64,000 bases of DNA from Streptomyces sp. 130 (GTDB taxonomy: Bacteria > Actinomycetota > Actinomycetes > Streptomycetales > Streptomycetaceae): positions 62,001 to 126,000 of the forward strand of contig NZ_VJNO01000016.1 of the NCBI RefSeq assembly GCF_007096885.1. Direction: 5' to 3'. Each line of letters starts with the position of its first letter. The first letter of the stretch is position 1. The translations under genes and the position numbers were made by a program. Positions 1 through 8,192 of this stretch are shown one piece after another. The notes beneath the pieces were generated by a model. The model did not search any database and was not told the DNA's origin. It was given only the letters and a program-made list of their open reading frames with translations.

Positions 1-2
1 GC

Positions 3-932
3 GCGCCCGGCGGTCCGCGCGCCCTGCTCGTCTTCGGCTCGAACCCCGTGGTCTCGGCGCCGCACGCCGGCAACGTGGCAGAACGCCTTGCCGCACTGGA
101 TCTCCTGGTGGTCGCCGACTTCGTCCCGTCGGAGACCGTCGCCCTGGCCGACGTGGTGTTCCCCGTCACGCAGTGGGCCGAGGAGGAGGGCACGCTCACC
201 AACCTGGAGGGACGGGTGGTGCGCCGCCGTGCCCTGGTCCCGCCGCCTCCGGGCGTACGCAGTGATCTCGAAGTCCTCGGCGGGCTCGCCGCACGCCTGG
301 GTGAACCGGCCGGGCGTTACCCGTCCCGTCCGAGTGCGGTGTTCGAGGAACTCCGGCGTGCCACGCGGGGCGGCCGGGCCGACTACTCGGGCGTGACCTA
401 CGCGCGCCTCGACGCGGGCGAGGCGCTGCACTGGCCCTGTCCGGAGCGGCCCGGTGAACCGCACCCCGGCACCCCGCGCCTGTTCCTCGACGGTTTCGCC
501 CACAGTGACGGCCGGGCCCGGTTCGCCGATGTGGAGCACCGGCCGGCCGCGGAGACACCGGACTCCGCCTTCCCGCTGCTCGCCACCACCGGAAGGGTCC
601 TGGCGCAGTACCAGTCCGGCGCTCAGACCCGCCGCGTCCCGGAGTTGAACGACGCGGCGGGCGAGATGTACGTGGAAGTGCACCCGGACACCATGCGCCG
701 CTCGGGGCTCACCGACGGCGCTCTCGCGCGTGTCACCTCGGTGCGCGGCAGCACCGTGGCACGAGTGCGCGCGGTCGCCGACATGCGCCCCGACACCGTC
801 TTCCTGCCGTTCCACTTCGCCGGGTCGGGCCGCGCGAATCTGCTCACCAACCCCGCCCTCGACCCACGGAGCAAGATGCCCGAGTTCAAGGTCTGCGCGG
901 TGCGCATCGAGCCATGCCGGACGGCGTCGTGA
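3..932 (+). CDS. Assimilatory nitrate reductase-type molybdopterin oxidoreductase, C-terminal part (5' truncated by window)
   Basis: The reading frame is open from base 3, so the N-terminal Fe-S and molybdopterin domains lie outside the window. What is visible is the end of the molybdopterin oxidoreductase fold (ALLVFGSNPVVSAP, then TQWAEEEGTLTNLEGRVVRR) followed by a C-terminal dinucleotide-binding domain (TTGRVLAQYQSGAQTRR; LTNPALDPRSKMPEFKVC). This arrangement is typical of cytoplasmic assimilatory nitrate reductase (Nas type), which reduces nitrate to nitrite; formate dehydrogenase-like relatives share the fold. The stop codon overlaps a GTG start of the next gene (GTGA), and two FAD oxidoreductases follow, which supports the nitrate/nitrite assimilation assignment. 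Family is secure; the exact substrate is inferred from context. Confidence 0.8.
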   Translation, partial: APGGPRALLVFGSNPVVSAPHAGNVAERLAALDLLVVADFVPSETVALADVVFPVTQWAEEEGTLTNLEGRVVRRRALVPPPPGVRSDLEVLGGLAARLGEPAGRYPSRPSAVFEELRRATRGGRADYSGVTYARLDAGEALHWPCPERPGEPHPGTPRLFLDGFAHSDGRARFADVEHRPAAETPDSAFPLLATTGRVLAQYQSGAQTRRVPELNDAAGEMYVEVHPDTMRRSGLTDGALARVTSVRGSTVARVRAVADMRPDTVFLPFHFAGSGRANLLTNPALDPRSKMPEFKVCAVRIEPCRTAS

Positions 933-2362
933 ACCATGTGGTGATCGTCGGCAACGGGCCCGCGGCCCATCGCCTCGTCCAGCGGTTGCACCACTACGGC
1001 CACCGGGGCACGGTCACGGTGCTGGGTGACGAACACCGGCCCGCCTACCACCGGCCGTTGCTGACATACGCGCTCGACGGGTCCGTACCCGCAGCGGCAC
1101 TCACCCTGCCACCGCTCCCGGAGCCCGCGCGGGTGCGACTGGGCGTGCGGGTCGTCGCGATCGACCGGCGGCGGCAGCTGGTGCACACCACATCGCGGGC
1201 GGGCACCACAGCGCTGCGCTACGACACGCTGGTCCTGGCCACCGGAGCACAACCACGCGTGCCGGACATCACCGGTGTCCGCCACCATGACCGCACCCTG
1301 GCCCCAGGTGTACGGAGCCTGCGCACCCTCGATGACTGCGCGCCCTTCCCAGGGGCCACCGTGGTGGTCGGCGGCGGCGTGCTCGGTGCCGAGGCGGCGG
1401 CCGCACTGCGCCGCCGTGGCGCGGAGGTACTCCTCGTGCATGACGGTCCCCACCCGATGCACCGCCATCTGGACGCCGAAGTCGGACAGCTGCTGGCGAG
1501 GTGGCTGGAGGAACTGGGGGTGGAGGTCCGTGGCGGGCGCACCGTCGTCGCGTACGAACCGGGCAAGTCCGTACTCGACGACGGGTCCGCCGTACGCACC
1601 GACAACCTGTTGCTGTGCACCGGCATGCGGCCGGAGACCCGACTGGCATCCGCTGCCGGGATCACCGTCCGCACCGGCGTCGTGGTCGACGCGTTCCTGC
1701 GCACCGACGACCCGCGCATCCACGCCATCGGCGACTGCGCCGAGCCTCCTGCCGGGAGCCGGGGCACGGTCGCGGCCGCATGGGAACAGGCCGAGGTCCT
1801 GGCCGCCCTGCTCACCGGCCATGACGCGCGGTACGAGGGCACGCGCGCACCCGTCAGACCACGTCTGCCCGGAGCCGACCTGGCCTTCATGGGAGAGAGC
1901 CGGCGACCTCCCGGGGAGCGCGAAGGCACCCGGACGGTCACTTTCACCTTCACCGACCGCGCCGGGCGGCGGTACGCCCGGCTGACCCTGGAGGACCACA
2001 GAGTGCTCGGGGCCGTGCTGTTCGGTCTGCCCGAAGCAGCAGCGGCTGTGGGCCAGTGGTACGCGCAGGGGCGCCCCGTGCCTTCGGACCGGCTGGAGTT
2101 GCTGCTCGGCGCGGCCGCGGTGCCCCGCGGTGAGGACGAGCTGCCCGGCGACGCCGTCCTGTGCCACTGCAACCACGTCACCAAGGGGGAGTTGCTGCGG
2201 GCGTGGCACGCCTGTGCCGGGCAGTGGGCGGCTCTGGTGGAGACGACGCACGCCACCACCGGGTGCGGGACCTGCAAGGAGACCGTGCGCGGGCTGTGCG
2301 CCGACGCGTCCGTCCGGGCCGCGGTGCAGCCGCCCGCGAACGTGCCGGAGGAGGTGGCGTGA
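929..2362 (+). CDS. FAD-dependent NAD(P)H oxidoreductase with C-terminal BFD-like [2Fe-2S] domain (nitrate reductase electron-transfer subunit)
   Basis: About 477 aa if started at GTG 929, which overlaps the upstream stop as GTGA; an ATG at 914 is the alternative. The N-terminus carries an FAD-binding Rossmann motif (VVIVGNGPAAHRLV), the middle an NAD(P)H-binding motif (TVVVGGGVLGAEAAAAL), and IHAIGDCAEPP is the usual second FAD contact. The last 60 residues hold a BFD-like [2Fe-2S] site, CHCNH followed by TTGCGTCKETV, as in the ferredoxin-like part of NirB and NasB proteins. It most likely passes electrons from NAD(P)H to the molybdenum subunit encoded just upstream. It is a paralogue of the next gene, which lacks the Fe-S tail. 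Confidence 0.82.
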   Translation: MNHVVIVGNGPAAHRLVQRLHHYGHRGTVTVLGDEHRPAYHRPLLTYALDGSVPAAALTLPPLPEPARVRLGVRVVAIDRRRQLVHTTSRAGTTALRYDTLVLATGAQPRVPDITGVRHHDRTLAPGVRSLRTLDDCAPFPGATVVVGGGVLGAEAAAALRRRGAEVLLVHDGPHPMHRHLDAEVGQLLARWLEELGVEVRGGRTVVAYEPGKSVLDDGSAVRTDNLLLCTGMRPETRLASAAGITVRTGVVVDAFLRTDDPRIHAIGDCAEPPAGSRGTVAAAWEQAEVLAALLTGHDARYEGTRAPVRPRLPGADLAFMGESRRPPGEREGTRTVTFTFTDRAGRRYARLTLEDHRVLGAVLFGLPEAAAAVGQWYAQGRPVPSDRLELLLGAAAVPRGEDELPGDAVLCHCNHVTKGELLRAWHACAGQWAALVETTHATTGCGTCKETVRGLCADASVRAAVQPPANVPEEVA

Positions 2363-3624
2363 CCCGCACACTGGTGGTGGTCGGACACGGCATGGTCGGA
2401 CACCGTCTCGTCCGGGAGGTACGTGCGCTGGACCGGACCGATTCCTGGCGCGTCGTCGTGCTCGCCGAGGAACCATGGCCCGCCTACGACCGGATGGCCC
2501 TGTCCTCCTGGTTCGACGTCCCGGAGGGCAGGGATCTGACGCTGACCCCGTCCTTCGGCTCCGGCGACCCGATGGTGGAACTGCGCACGGCGAATCCGGT
2601 GCACCGTATCGACAGGACGGGCCGTACGGTGCACTGCGCCGACGGCCCGGGCATCCCGTACGACGCTCTGGTGCTGGCAACGGGGTCACGTCCGTTCGTG
2701 CCCCCCGTGCCCGGCCGGGACGCGGCCGGCTGCTTCACGTACCGGACCCTGGACGACCTGCGGGCGATCCGGGCCGCGGCCGTCGCGGGGCGGCCCGGTG
2801 TGGTGATCGGCGGCGGCCTGCTCGGCCTGGAGGCGGCCAATGCCCTCAGGCACCTCGGGATGCGGGTCGACATCGTGGAGGTCGCTCCTCGTCTGATGCC
2901 TCAGCAGGTCGATGCGGAGGGCGGCGGTCTGCTCGCCTCACTCGTCGGCGATCTGGGCGTGCGTGTCCACTGCGCGGCGGTGACCGATGAGCTGGAGAGC
3001 GGCCCGGACGGGCGGGTGCGCGGTGTCCGGCTCGCCGACGGCACGGTGCTGCCCGCGGAACTGGTGGTCTTCTCCGCCGGCATCCGTCCGCGGGACGAAC
3101 TCGCCGGGCCGGCCGGGCTGCCGCTGGGGCCGCGCGGCGGCTTCCTCGTCGACGGCCGGCTGCGCACCGAGGACGAACGCGTCTGGGCGATCGGAGAGTG
3201 TGCCGCCCTGCACGGCCGGTGCCACGGCCTCGTCGCCCCGGGCCACCGGATGGCCGCATCCGTCGCCCGGCAGCTGCTCTCACTCGACGATCGTCCCTTC
3301 ACCGTGCCGGCCCCGGCGACCCGCTTGAAGGTGCTCGGTGTGGACGTGGCGAGTTTCGGTGATGCGCTCGCCACGACCGAGGGCGCGCTGGAACTGGCCC
3401 AGAGCGATCACGCGGCCGGCAGCTATCTCAAGGTCGTGCTCTCGGCCGACGCGAGTCGTCTGCTCGGGGGCATCCTGATCGGGGACACCCGCGCCTACCC
3501 CGACCTGCTGGCCCGCCTCGGACGCCCGCTCCCCGCCACGGCCCCGCCACGTCTCATGCCGGACCCGGTGACCACCGTGCCCTTGCTGGCCCCGGGGCCG
3601 GGGCCCGCGGCGCGCACGGCGTGA
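2359..3624 (+). CDS. FAD-dependent NAD(P)H oxidoreductase, NirB N-terminal-like, no Fe-S domain
   Basis: 421 aa from GTG 2359, which overlaps the previous stop (GTGA); longer starts in this frame would run deep into the upstream gene. It has the two-dinucleotide fold of the NirB N-terminus and rubredoxin reductases: TLVVVGHGMVGHRLV for FAD, GVVIGGGLLGLEAANAL for NAD(P)H, and VWAIGECAALHG near the end. The C-terminal part (LKVLGVDVASFGDAL) matches the NirB/NasB dimerisation region. Likely a second electron-transfer flavoprotein of the nitrate/nitrite assimilation locus. Whether it serves the nitrate reductase or a nitrite reductase elsewhere cannot be decided here. Confidence 0.8.
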   Translation: MTRTLVVVGHGMVGHRLVREVRALDRTDSWRVVVLAEEPWPAYDRMALSSWFDVPEGRDLTLTPSFGSGDPMVELRTANPVHRIDRTGRTVHCADGPGIPYDALVLATGSRPFVPPVPGRDAAGCFTYRTLDDLRAIRAAAVAGRPGVVIGGGLLGLEAANALRHLGMRVDIVEVAPRLMPQQVDAEGGGLLASLVGDLGVRVHCAAVTDELESGPDGRVRGVRLADGTVLPAELVVFSAGIRPRDELAGPAGLPLGPRGGFLVDGRLRTEDERVWAIGECAALHGRCHGLVAPGHRMAASVARQLLSLDDRPFTVPAPATRLKVLGVDVASFGDALATTEGALELAQSDHAAGSYLKVVLSADASRLLGGILIGDTRAYPDLLARLGRPLPATAPPRLMPDPVTTVPLLAPGPGPAARTA

Positions 3625-3852
3625 TCCGTCACGCGCACTGCTGGCCCGGTGCCGGGCCGGCTCCGGTGGAGCGGCCACGGCGTCGTCGGCAGGGCAACGG
3701 GCGGCCCCCGGCCGTACCGGCGGGGCCGACGCGGAGGTCTCCGCCCTCTCCTGCCCGCCGCCTGAGGGGCGGACGCCGGCCGCAGACGGTTCGGGTTCCG
3801 CCGGACGGCACCGGGTGGTACTGCCCGGCAGGGTGAGGTGCCCGAGCGCGAC

Positions 3853-3882
3853 CGCCGCCCCGGCGCATGTGCCGGGGCGGCG
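3853..3882. terminator. Hairpin between convergent nas genes and csaA
   Basis: A perfect 12-bp inverted repeat (CGCCGCCCCGGC, 6-base loop, GCCGGGGCGGCG) lies between the end of the rightward nas genes and the end of the leftward csaA gene. It is well placed to end transcription from both sides. The rest of 3625-3888 shows nothing else convincing. Confidence 0.6.
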
Positions 3883-3888
3883 ATCCGC

Positions 3889-4245
3889 TCAGAGCAGGCG
3901 CAGGCCCGGGGTGACGTCGCGGTCGGGGGCGATCAGGGCGACGTCGCCGCCGCGTTCGCCAGGAACGCCCAGAACGAGCACTTCGGACATGAAGTCGGCG
4001 ATCTGCCGGGGCGGCAGATTCACGACAGCCATGACCTGCCGGTCCTTGAGGTCCTCCACGGTGTACAGGTCGGTGACCTGGGCGCTGGACTTCCGTACGC
4101 CCAGTTCGGGTCCGAAGTCGACCCACAGCTTGTAGGCGGGCCTGCGCGCCTTTTCGAACGGCTCTGCGCGGACGACGCGGCCGACACGGATGTCGACGGC
4201 GAGGAACCCCTCGATGGTCGTCTGTTGTGGCACGGACTCAGTCAT
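3889..4245 (-). CDS. csaA: CsaA-like tRNA-binding domain protein
   Basis: 118 aa from ATG 4245. It is a single EMAP/Trbp111-type OB-fold: TTIEGFLAVDIRVGRV at the start, VDFGPELGVRKSSAQV in the middle and VNLPPRQIADFMSEVLVLG toward the end, the normal CsaA pattern. In Bacillus CsaA is a dimer that binds tRNA and was also described as an export-related chaperone; its true role is unclear. The start overlaps the end of the upstream amino acid dioxygenase gene by 8 bp, so both are probably translated together as the last genes of the leftward operon. Its place in a biosynthetic operon may be functional or simply a hitch-hiking housekeeping gene. Confidence 0.85.
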   Translation of the reverse strand: MTESVPQQTTIEGFLAVDIRVGRVVRAEPFEKARRPAYKLWVDFGPELGVRKSSAQVTDLYTVEDLKDRQVMAVVNLPPRQIADFMSEVLVLGVPGERGGDVALIAPDRDVTPGLRLL

Positions 4246-5152
4246 GACGGGATCCTGCCTCATGGTCGAGGTAGTCGACCGACATCGGCAGGCCGACATG
4301 CCGTCCCAGGGAGTCGTACGGATAGGAGACGTGGCCCTCCATCGCCGGCTTGCGCGTGAAGAAGACCAGCATGTCGCGAGTGGACCTCTGCTGCGGATCC
4401 AGCGCCCGCACCGGAGAGAGGCTGTGCTTGCGCTCGTGGTCGACGACCAGCATCGTGTCCAGGAAATGGCGGTGCTGGCAGCTGCCCACCACCAGGTCCG
4501 GATCTGCCTTGTCCCAGGCCACGGCGTTCTCCTGCCGCATGTCGTGCAGGTAGGTGACCGCGCTGTCCTCGGTCATGTTCCGGGTGCCGAGCAGGGTGGT
4601 CATGGTGTGGTCCACGCCGTCGCTGTGCACGCCTTCGAGGGCCGGCTCGCCGACGAGCTCGGGCGTGGTGACGGTGCGCAGGTGGAACAGGGTGCACACC
4701 CAGTGCGGGCTGTCGTAGTCCATCCCCGGGCGCTGCTCGATGTCGACGCCGCGGGCCATGAACTCGTTGATGCGCAGAAGCTGCTGGAAGGCGGTGTTCA
4801 GTTGCAGGTCGTTCTCGACCTCGTCGAACTTCCTTATCTGCCCGGAGTCATGGCGTACGAAGTCCTCTTCGGCGGACAGGACGAACGGCTGGAACTCACC
4901 GCGCTCGATGCGCCGCTGCTCACCGTCGTAGACGAAGCGGCAGTTCTTCGACTCGCGGAACGGCAGCGTAGGGTCCACACCGAGGTGGTCGCTGACGGAC
5001 TTCAGCTGTTCGAGGTCGGCGTCGGTGGCGCCGAGCCCCTTGAGCAGCTCGACGACGCGTGCGCCGTCGATGAAGACCATTCGGTTGCGTACGTACTCGC
5101 CCTTGATCTTCTCCAGTTCCGACAGGGTCCGGGAAATGTCAAGAGTGTTCAT
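4238..5152 (-). CDS. 2-oxoglutarate/Fe(II) dioxygenase of the L-isoleucine hydroxylase family (PF10014-type)
   Basis: 304 aa. The region GVHSDGVDHTMTTLLGTRNM holds the HxD iron-binding pair (His176, Asp178), DTMLVVDHERKHSLSPV carries the probable distal His (243), and the Arg of RSTRDMLVFF (259) is the likely 2-oxoglutarate anchor; these residue roles are assigned by family pattern. The family contains free amino acid hydroxylases such as Bacillus isoleucine 4-hydroxylase (IDO), which act on aliphatic L-amino acids with O2 and 2-oxoglutarate. The gene overlaps the EamA exporter upstream (14 bp) and csaA downstream (8 bp), so it is in one translational unit. The substrate is unknown; a branched-chain amino acid is a reasonable guess because an acetohydroxyacid synthase lies in the same operon. 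Confidence 0.78.
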   Translation of the reverse strand: MNTLDISRTLSELEKIKGEYVRNRMVFIDGARVVELLKGLGATDADLEQLKSVSDHLGVDPTLPFRESKNCRFVYDGEQRRIERGEFQPFVLSAEEDFVRHDSGQIRKFDEVENDLQLNTAFQQLLRINEFMARGVDIEQRPGMDYDSPHWVCTLFHLRTVTTPELVGEPALEGVHSDGVDHTMTTLLGTRNMTEDSAVTYLHDMRQENAVAWDKADPDLVVGSCQHRHFLDTMLVVDHERKHSLSPVRALDPQQRSTRDMLVFFTRKPAMEGHVSYPYDSLGRHVGLPMSVDYLDHEAGSRHD

Positions 5153-6212
5153 GCGGTTCCTTTCTCATGAGGTGTGGCGCGGCCGCTTCTTCGAGGGCCA
5201 CATCGGGAGGCGGGTGAGCGGTGCGCTCGTGCGGGGCGTACCGCCCACCGGAGACGTCCGGTCTGCCGGCTGTCGCCAGACAGAGAACAGCGCTCAGCAT
5301 CAGGACCGTGCCGGTGACGCCGAGGGGGGTGAGCCGCTCGCCGAGCAGGGTGACGCCGATCGCGGCGGCGGCCAGCGGTTCGACCAGAGCGACGACGGAG
5401 GCGGTCGCGGCCGGCACGGTGCGCAGGCCCGCGAAGAACAACGGGAACGCGAGTGCCGTGGGCACCAGGCCGAGGTAGAGCACCGGCATGACAGCGTCGA
5501 GCTCTCGGCCCGCCGCGGGCAGTGGGCCTTCGGCCAGCGCGAGGGGCAGCAGGCACAGGGTTCCGACCGCGAAACCGAGCGGGAGGGATTCCAAGGTCCT
5601 GGCCGCGCCGGATGATGTGCGGCTGCCCTGCGCGCGTCCCAGGAGGGTGATGCCCGCGTAGCCGGTGGCGGAGAGAAGCGCGTAGCCGAGACCGAGCACG
5701 GGTTCGGGGCCGACCGCGCTGTCCGCCCCCGAGGCCAGGAGGACCAGCCCCAGCACACCGGCGGCCAGAGCGGCCAGAGCACCGGCTCCGATCCGTTCGG
5801 CGAGCAGCAGGCGGGCGCCGGCGGCGACCAGTACGGGGCCGGAGCCGAGTGTCACCACGGTCGCGACGGTGAGGCCGGCCTGCTCCACCGAGGCGAAGTA
5901 GGCGGTCTGGTAGACCGCCAGTCCGCACCCGGTCGTCAGGATCTGACGCCGGTGGGAACGAAGCGTCCGCCACAGTGAAGCGTCGCCGGCCCGCGTGGCG
6001 GCCCGGCCGCGCCCGAGTGCGCGGAACAGGAGCAGCAGCAGGGTGCCGGTGAGGAATCGCCAGCACGACACCGCGGCCGGGCCCAGCCCGGCGTCCCTGT
6101 ACAGCAGGGCCGCGGCTGCGCCTCCGGTCCCCCACGCCGTCGCTGCGCAAGCTATGTAAATGACACCACTGCGGGCCGAGACGCCTGCGGTGGCCGCAGC
6201 ACTCGCACTCAT
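5139..6212 (-). CDS. EamA/DMT-family membrane exporter
   Basis: 357 aa from ATG 6212 (MSASAAAT). About ten hydrophobic helices in two EamA repeats are visible: the first from GVIYIACAATAWGTGGAAAA, the second from LGLGYALLSATGYAGITLLG, ending with VVALVEPLAAAAIGVTLLGE, the usual EamA signature at the end of repeat two. Members such as RhtA and YdcZ-like proteins export amino acids and small metabolites. It overlaps the amino acid dioxygenase gene, so it is a good candidate to export the hydroxylated or conjugated product of this operon. The C-terminal 35 residues are polar and cytoplasmic. Confidence 0.8.
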   Translation of the reverse strand: MSASAAATAGVSARSGVIYIACAATAWGTGGAAAALLYRDAGLGPAAVSCWRFLTGTLLLLLFRALGRGRAATRAGDASLWRTLRSHRRQILTTGCGLAVYQTAYFASVEQAGLTVATVVTLGSGPVLVAAGARLLLAERIGAGALAALAAGVLGLVLLASGADSAVGPEPVLGLGYALLSATGYAGITLLGRAQGSRTSSGAARTLESLPLGFAVGTLCLLPLALAEGPLPAAGRELDAVMPVLYLGLVPTALAFPLFFAGLRTVPAATASVVALVEPLAAAAIGVTLLGERLTPLGVTGTVLMLSAVLCLATAGRPDVSGGRYAPHERTAHPPPDVALEEAAAPHLMRKEPHEHS

Positions 6213-6311
6213 CTCTGTTCGCTCTCCGTCAGGAAGAAGGTCACCCGGAACGCCCGGCATCCGGTCGAGGTCTTGTTCGAAAGACGGGTCTGCCCCGTGG
6301 CTGTCGGCGTG

Positions 6312-7862
6312 TCACCCGAGCAGTCTGGCCAGCTCCAAGCGCTTCACCTTCGTGGTCGCGGTGTGCGGAAGCTCGTCCAGCCGACGTTGCAACGGCGGCG
6401 CCAGCTCGGGGAGGTCGGCGACGGCCGAGCGCCACCGGGCGTGATCCAGCGGCTGGTCGTCGCGGGTGCACACCACCGGCACCGGCACACCGGCGGAGTC
6501 CGGGATGACGATGACCTCGATGAGCTCCGGCAGCCGGGTGAACAGCTTGTCCTCCAGCTCCAAGGTGCTGTTGATCCCGGGGATCTCGTCCACCTCACGG
6601 TCCAGCAGGTGGAGGCAGCCCCATTTGGTCCGGTAGCCGAGATCTCCCATGCGCCACCAGCCGCCCTCGGAGAACTGGTCGTCAAAGCGCTGCTGCTCTC
6701 CGAGGTACGTCATGATCCGCCCGGCGCTGCGTGCCTCGATGCGCCCCGGGTTGTCCTTGGCCGGGGCACGGCCGTTCCGGCTGACCACCCTGAGCTCCGT
6801 GAGCCCGGGGAAGTTCCGGCCCACGCAGCGGCCGTCCGCGCTCTCGCGGTGGCGGCGGGTGTAGGTGCGCGCGGCGATCGCGCCCGTCTCGCTCTGGCCG
6901 TAGGTCTGGGCGAAGAACGGCAGGTTCCGTTCCGAGGCCGCGAGCAGGCTCGCCACGGTACGCGGATGGATGGCGTCGAAGGTGTTGCTGAAGCAACGTA
7001 CTCGCGCCAGCGGCCGGGCCGGGTGGTGCGCCAGGCTCTCCCAGTGCAGCAGGGTGTTGGGGTGGGACTCGATCACCCCCGGAGGAACCCGGGCGAAGAG
7101 CTCGGCCGCGCGCTCGGGATCGTCGTCGCGCATCATGATCAGGGGGTGCCCCCGCAGCGCGAACAGCGCGGCTCCACTGATCATCCGGGAGTGTGCGAAG
7201 GAGACGTGTACGGCGATGGGTTCGTGCCGGCCGACCGGCGCCAGCAGAGTGGACTGCGGGCGGCAGCGCGCCTGGATCGTGCGGCCCGACTGCACCGCCA
7301 GCTTCGGCAGTCCGGTCGTCCCCGAGGTGTGGGTGATCAGTGCCGGCAGGTCCTGCGGCATGGTGACCGCAGGCACCCGAGGAGTCCCCGCCAGCTCGGC
7401 CAGCGCGCACGCACCGGGGAAGGTGCCCGCGGCCGTGATCACCCGCTCGGCCAGGTCGAAGACCTCGGAGGGCAGCTCCTGCTCCAGCTTGGCCTGGTCG
7501 GTGACCAGCGCGGGCCGGTCGAGCCGTTCCAGCAGCCGGGCGGTCGTGGCGCCGTCCAGCTTCGGTGAGAGCAGCACCGGAACCGCACCGACGCGTGCCA
7601 CGCAGTAGGCGAGCAGGGAGATGTCGAAGTTGTCGGACTTGTGGACCACGACGCGGTCCCCCGGCCGCACCCGGGCCGCCCAGAGCCGGGAGGCGAAGTC
7701 GTCGATCAGATCGGCTATCTCGGTCAGGGTGAGCCGACGGCCCAGCTCCGGCGCCACATCCAGGTCATGGTCCAGGTAGACGGGGCTTGCGGGATGCCGG
7801 GCGGCGGCGCGGTCGAAGACCGTGCCGAGCCGGATGCCCTTGCCGACGCGTTGCAAGATCAT
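6312..7862 (-). CDS. Stand-alone adenylate-forming (AMP-binding) ligase
   Basis: 516 aa from ATG 7862, preceded by GAGGGAAAG. The ANL-superfamily motifs are present in order: P-loop ITHTSGTTGLPKLAV, YGQSETG (A5), WRMGDLGYRTKWGCLHLLDR (A7-A8) and a C-terminal catalytic-lysine region TKVKRLELARLL (A10). There is no fused carrier or condensation domain, and no free carrier protein gene is visible in the cluster. It could activate 3-hydroxyanthranilate, or an amino acid, as the adenylate for CoA transfer or direct amide formation. The substrate code cannot be read reliably by eye. It lies between the IlvB-like gene and the EamA exporter in the leftward operon. Confidence 0.8.
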   Translation of the reverse strand: MILQRVGKGIRLGTVFDRAAARHPASPVYLDHDLDVAPELGRRLTLTEIADLIDDFASRLWAARVRPGDRVVVHKSDNFDISLLAYCVARVGAVPVLLSPKLDGATTARLLERLDRPALVTDQAKLEQELPSEVFDLAERVITAAGTFPGACALAELAGTPRVPAVTMPQDLPALITHTSGTTGLPKLAVQSGRTIQARCRPQSTLLAPVGRHEPIAVHVSFAHSRMISGAALFALRGHPLIMMRDDDPERAAELFARVPPGVIESHPNTLLHWESLAHHPARPLARVRCFSNTFDAIHPRTVASLLAASERNLPFFAQTYGQSETGAIAARTYTRRHRESADGRCVGRNFPGLTELRVVSRNGRAPAKDNPGRIEARSAGRIMTYLGEQQRFDDQFSEGGWWRMGDLGYRTKWGCLHLLDREVDEIPGINSTLELEDKLFTRLPELIEVIVIPDSAGVPVPVVCTRDDQPLDHARWRSAVADLPELAPPLQRRLDELPHTATTKVKRLELARLLG

Positions 7863-8192
7863 GTTTCTCTTTCCCTCGGTTGGAGCCGACTGGGCCAGAA
7901 CGAGGTACGCCGGGTACGAGGGCAGGGTGGGCGTGGGAGGTGCTCCACGGCGGGCCTGCCCGGCCGTCACCCGGCTCTGCCGGGGAAGGCGGCAGTTCTC
8001 GTAGCGGCGGAGCGCGGAGCCTCGCCGGAGATTCTGTGCTCCGCGCCGGGCGGGGGGCCACCGCCGGTGCCGCACTGTGTCAACTCCGCCGCGGTCTCGT
8101 GCGCCCCGGGGGGCCCGGCGCCCTCATGGGCTGAGCGCCGGGTCCGTGGGCCGGCGTCGCTGCGCGCGTCGTCGCCCGTCGCCGAGGGCCCT
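7863..8192. other. 330-bp stretch between ligase and acetohydroxyacid synthase genes
   Basis: No convincing gene or RNA motif is seen. Open frames on both strands here are GC-driven and lack a ribosome site or any recognisable domain. The length leaves room for a separate promoter for the ligase-EamA-dioxygenase-csaA unit; a ribosome site GAGGGAAAG lies just before the ligase ATG. Confidence 0.4.

Noticed and set aside
623..2689. 688-aa minus-strand frame opposite the nas flavoproteins
   Set aside because: Shadow of the rightward genes: Arg/Pro/Gly-rich, no domain, while the plus strand has clear flavoprotein motifs.
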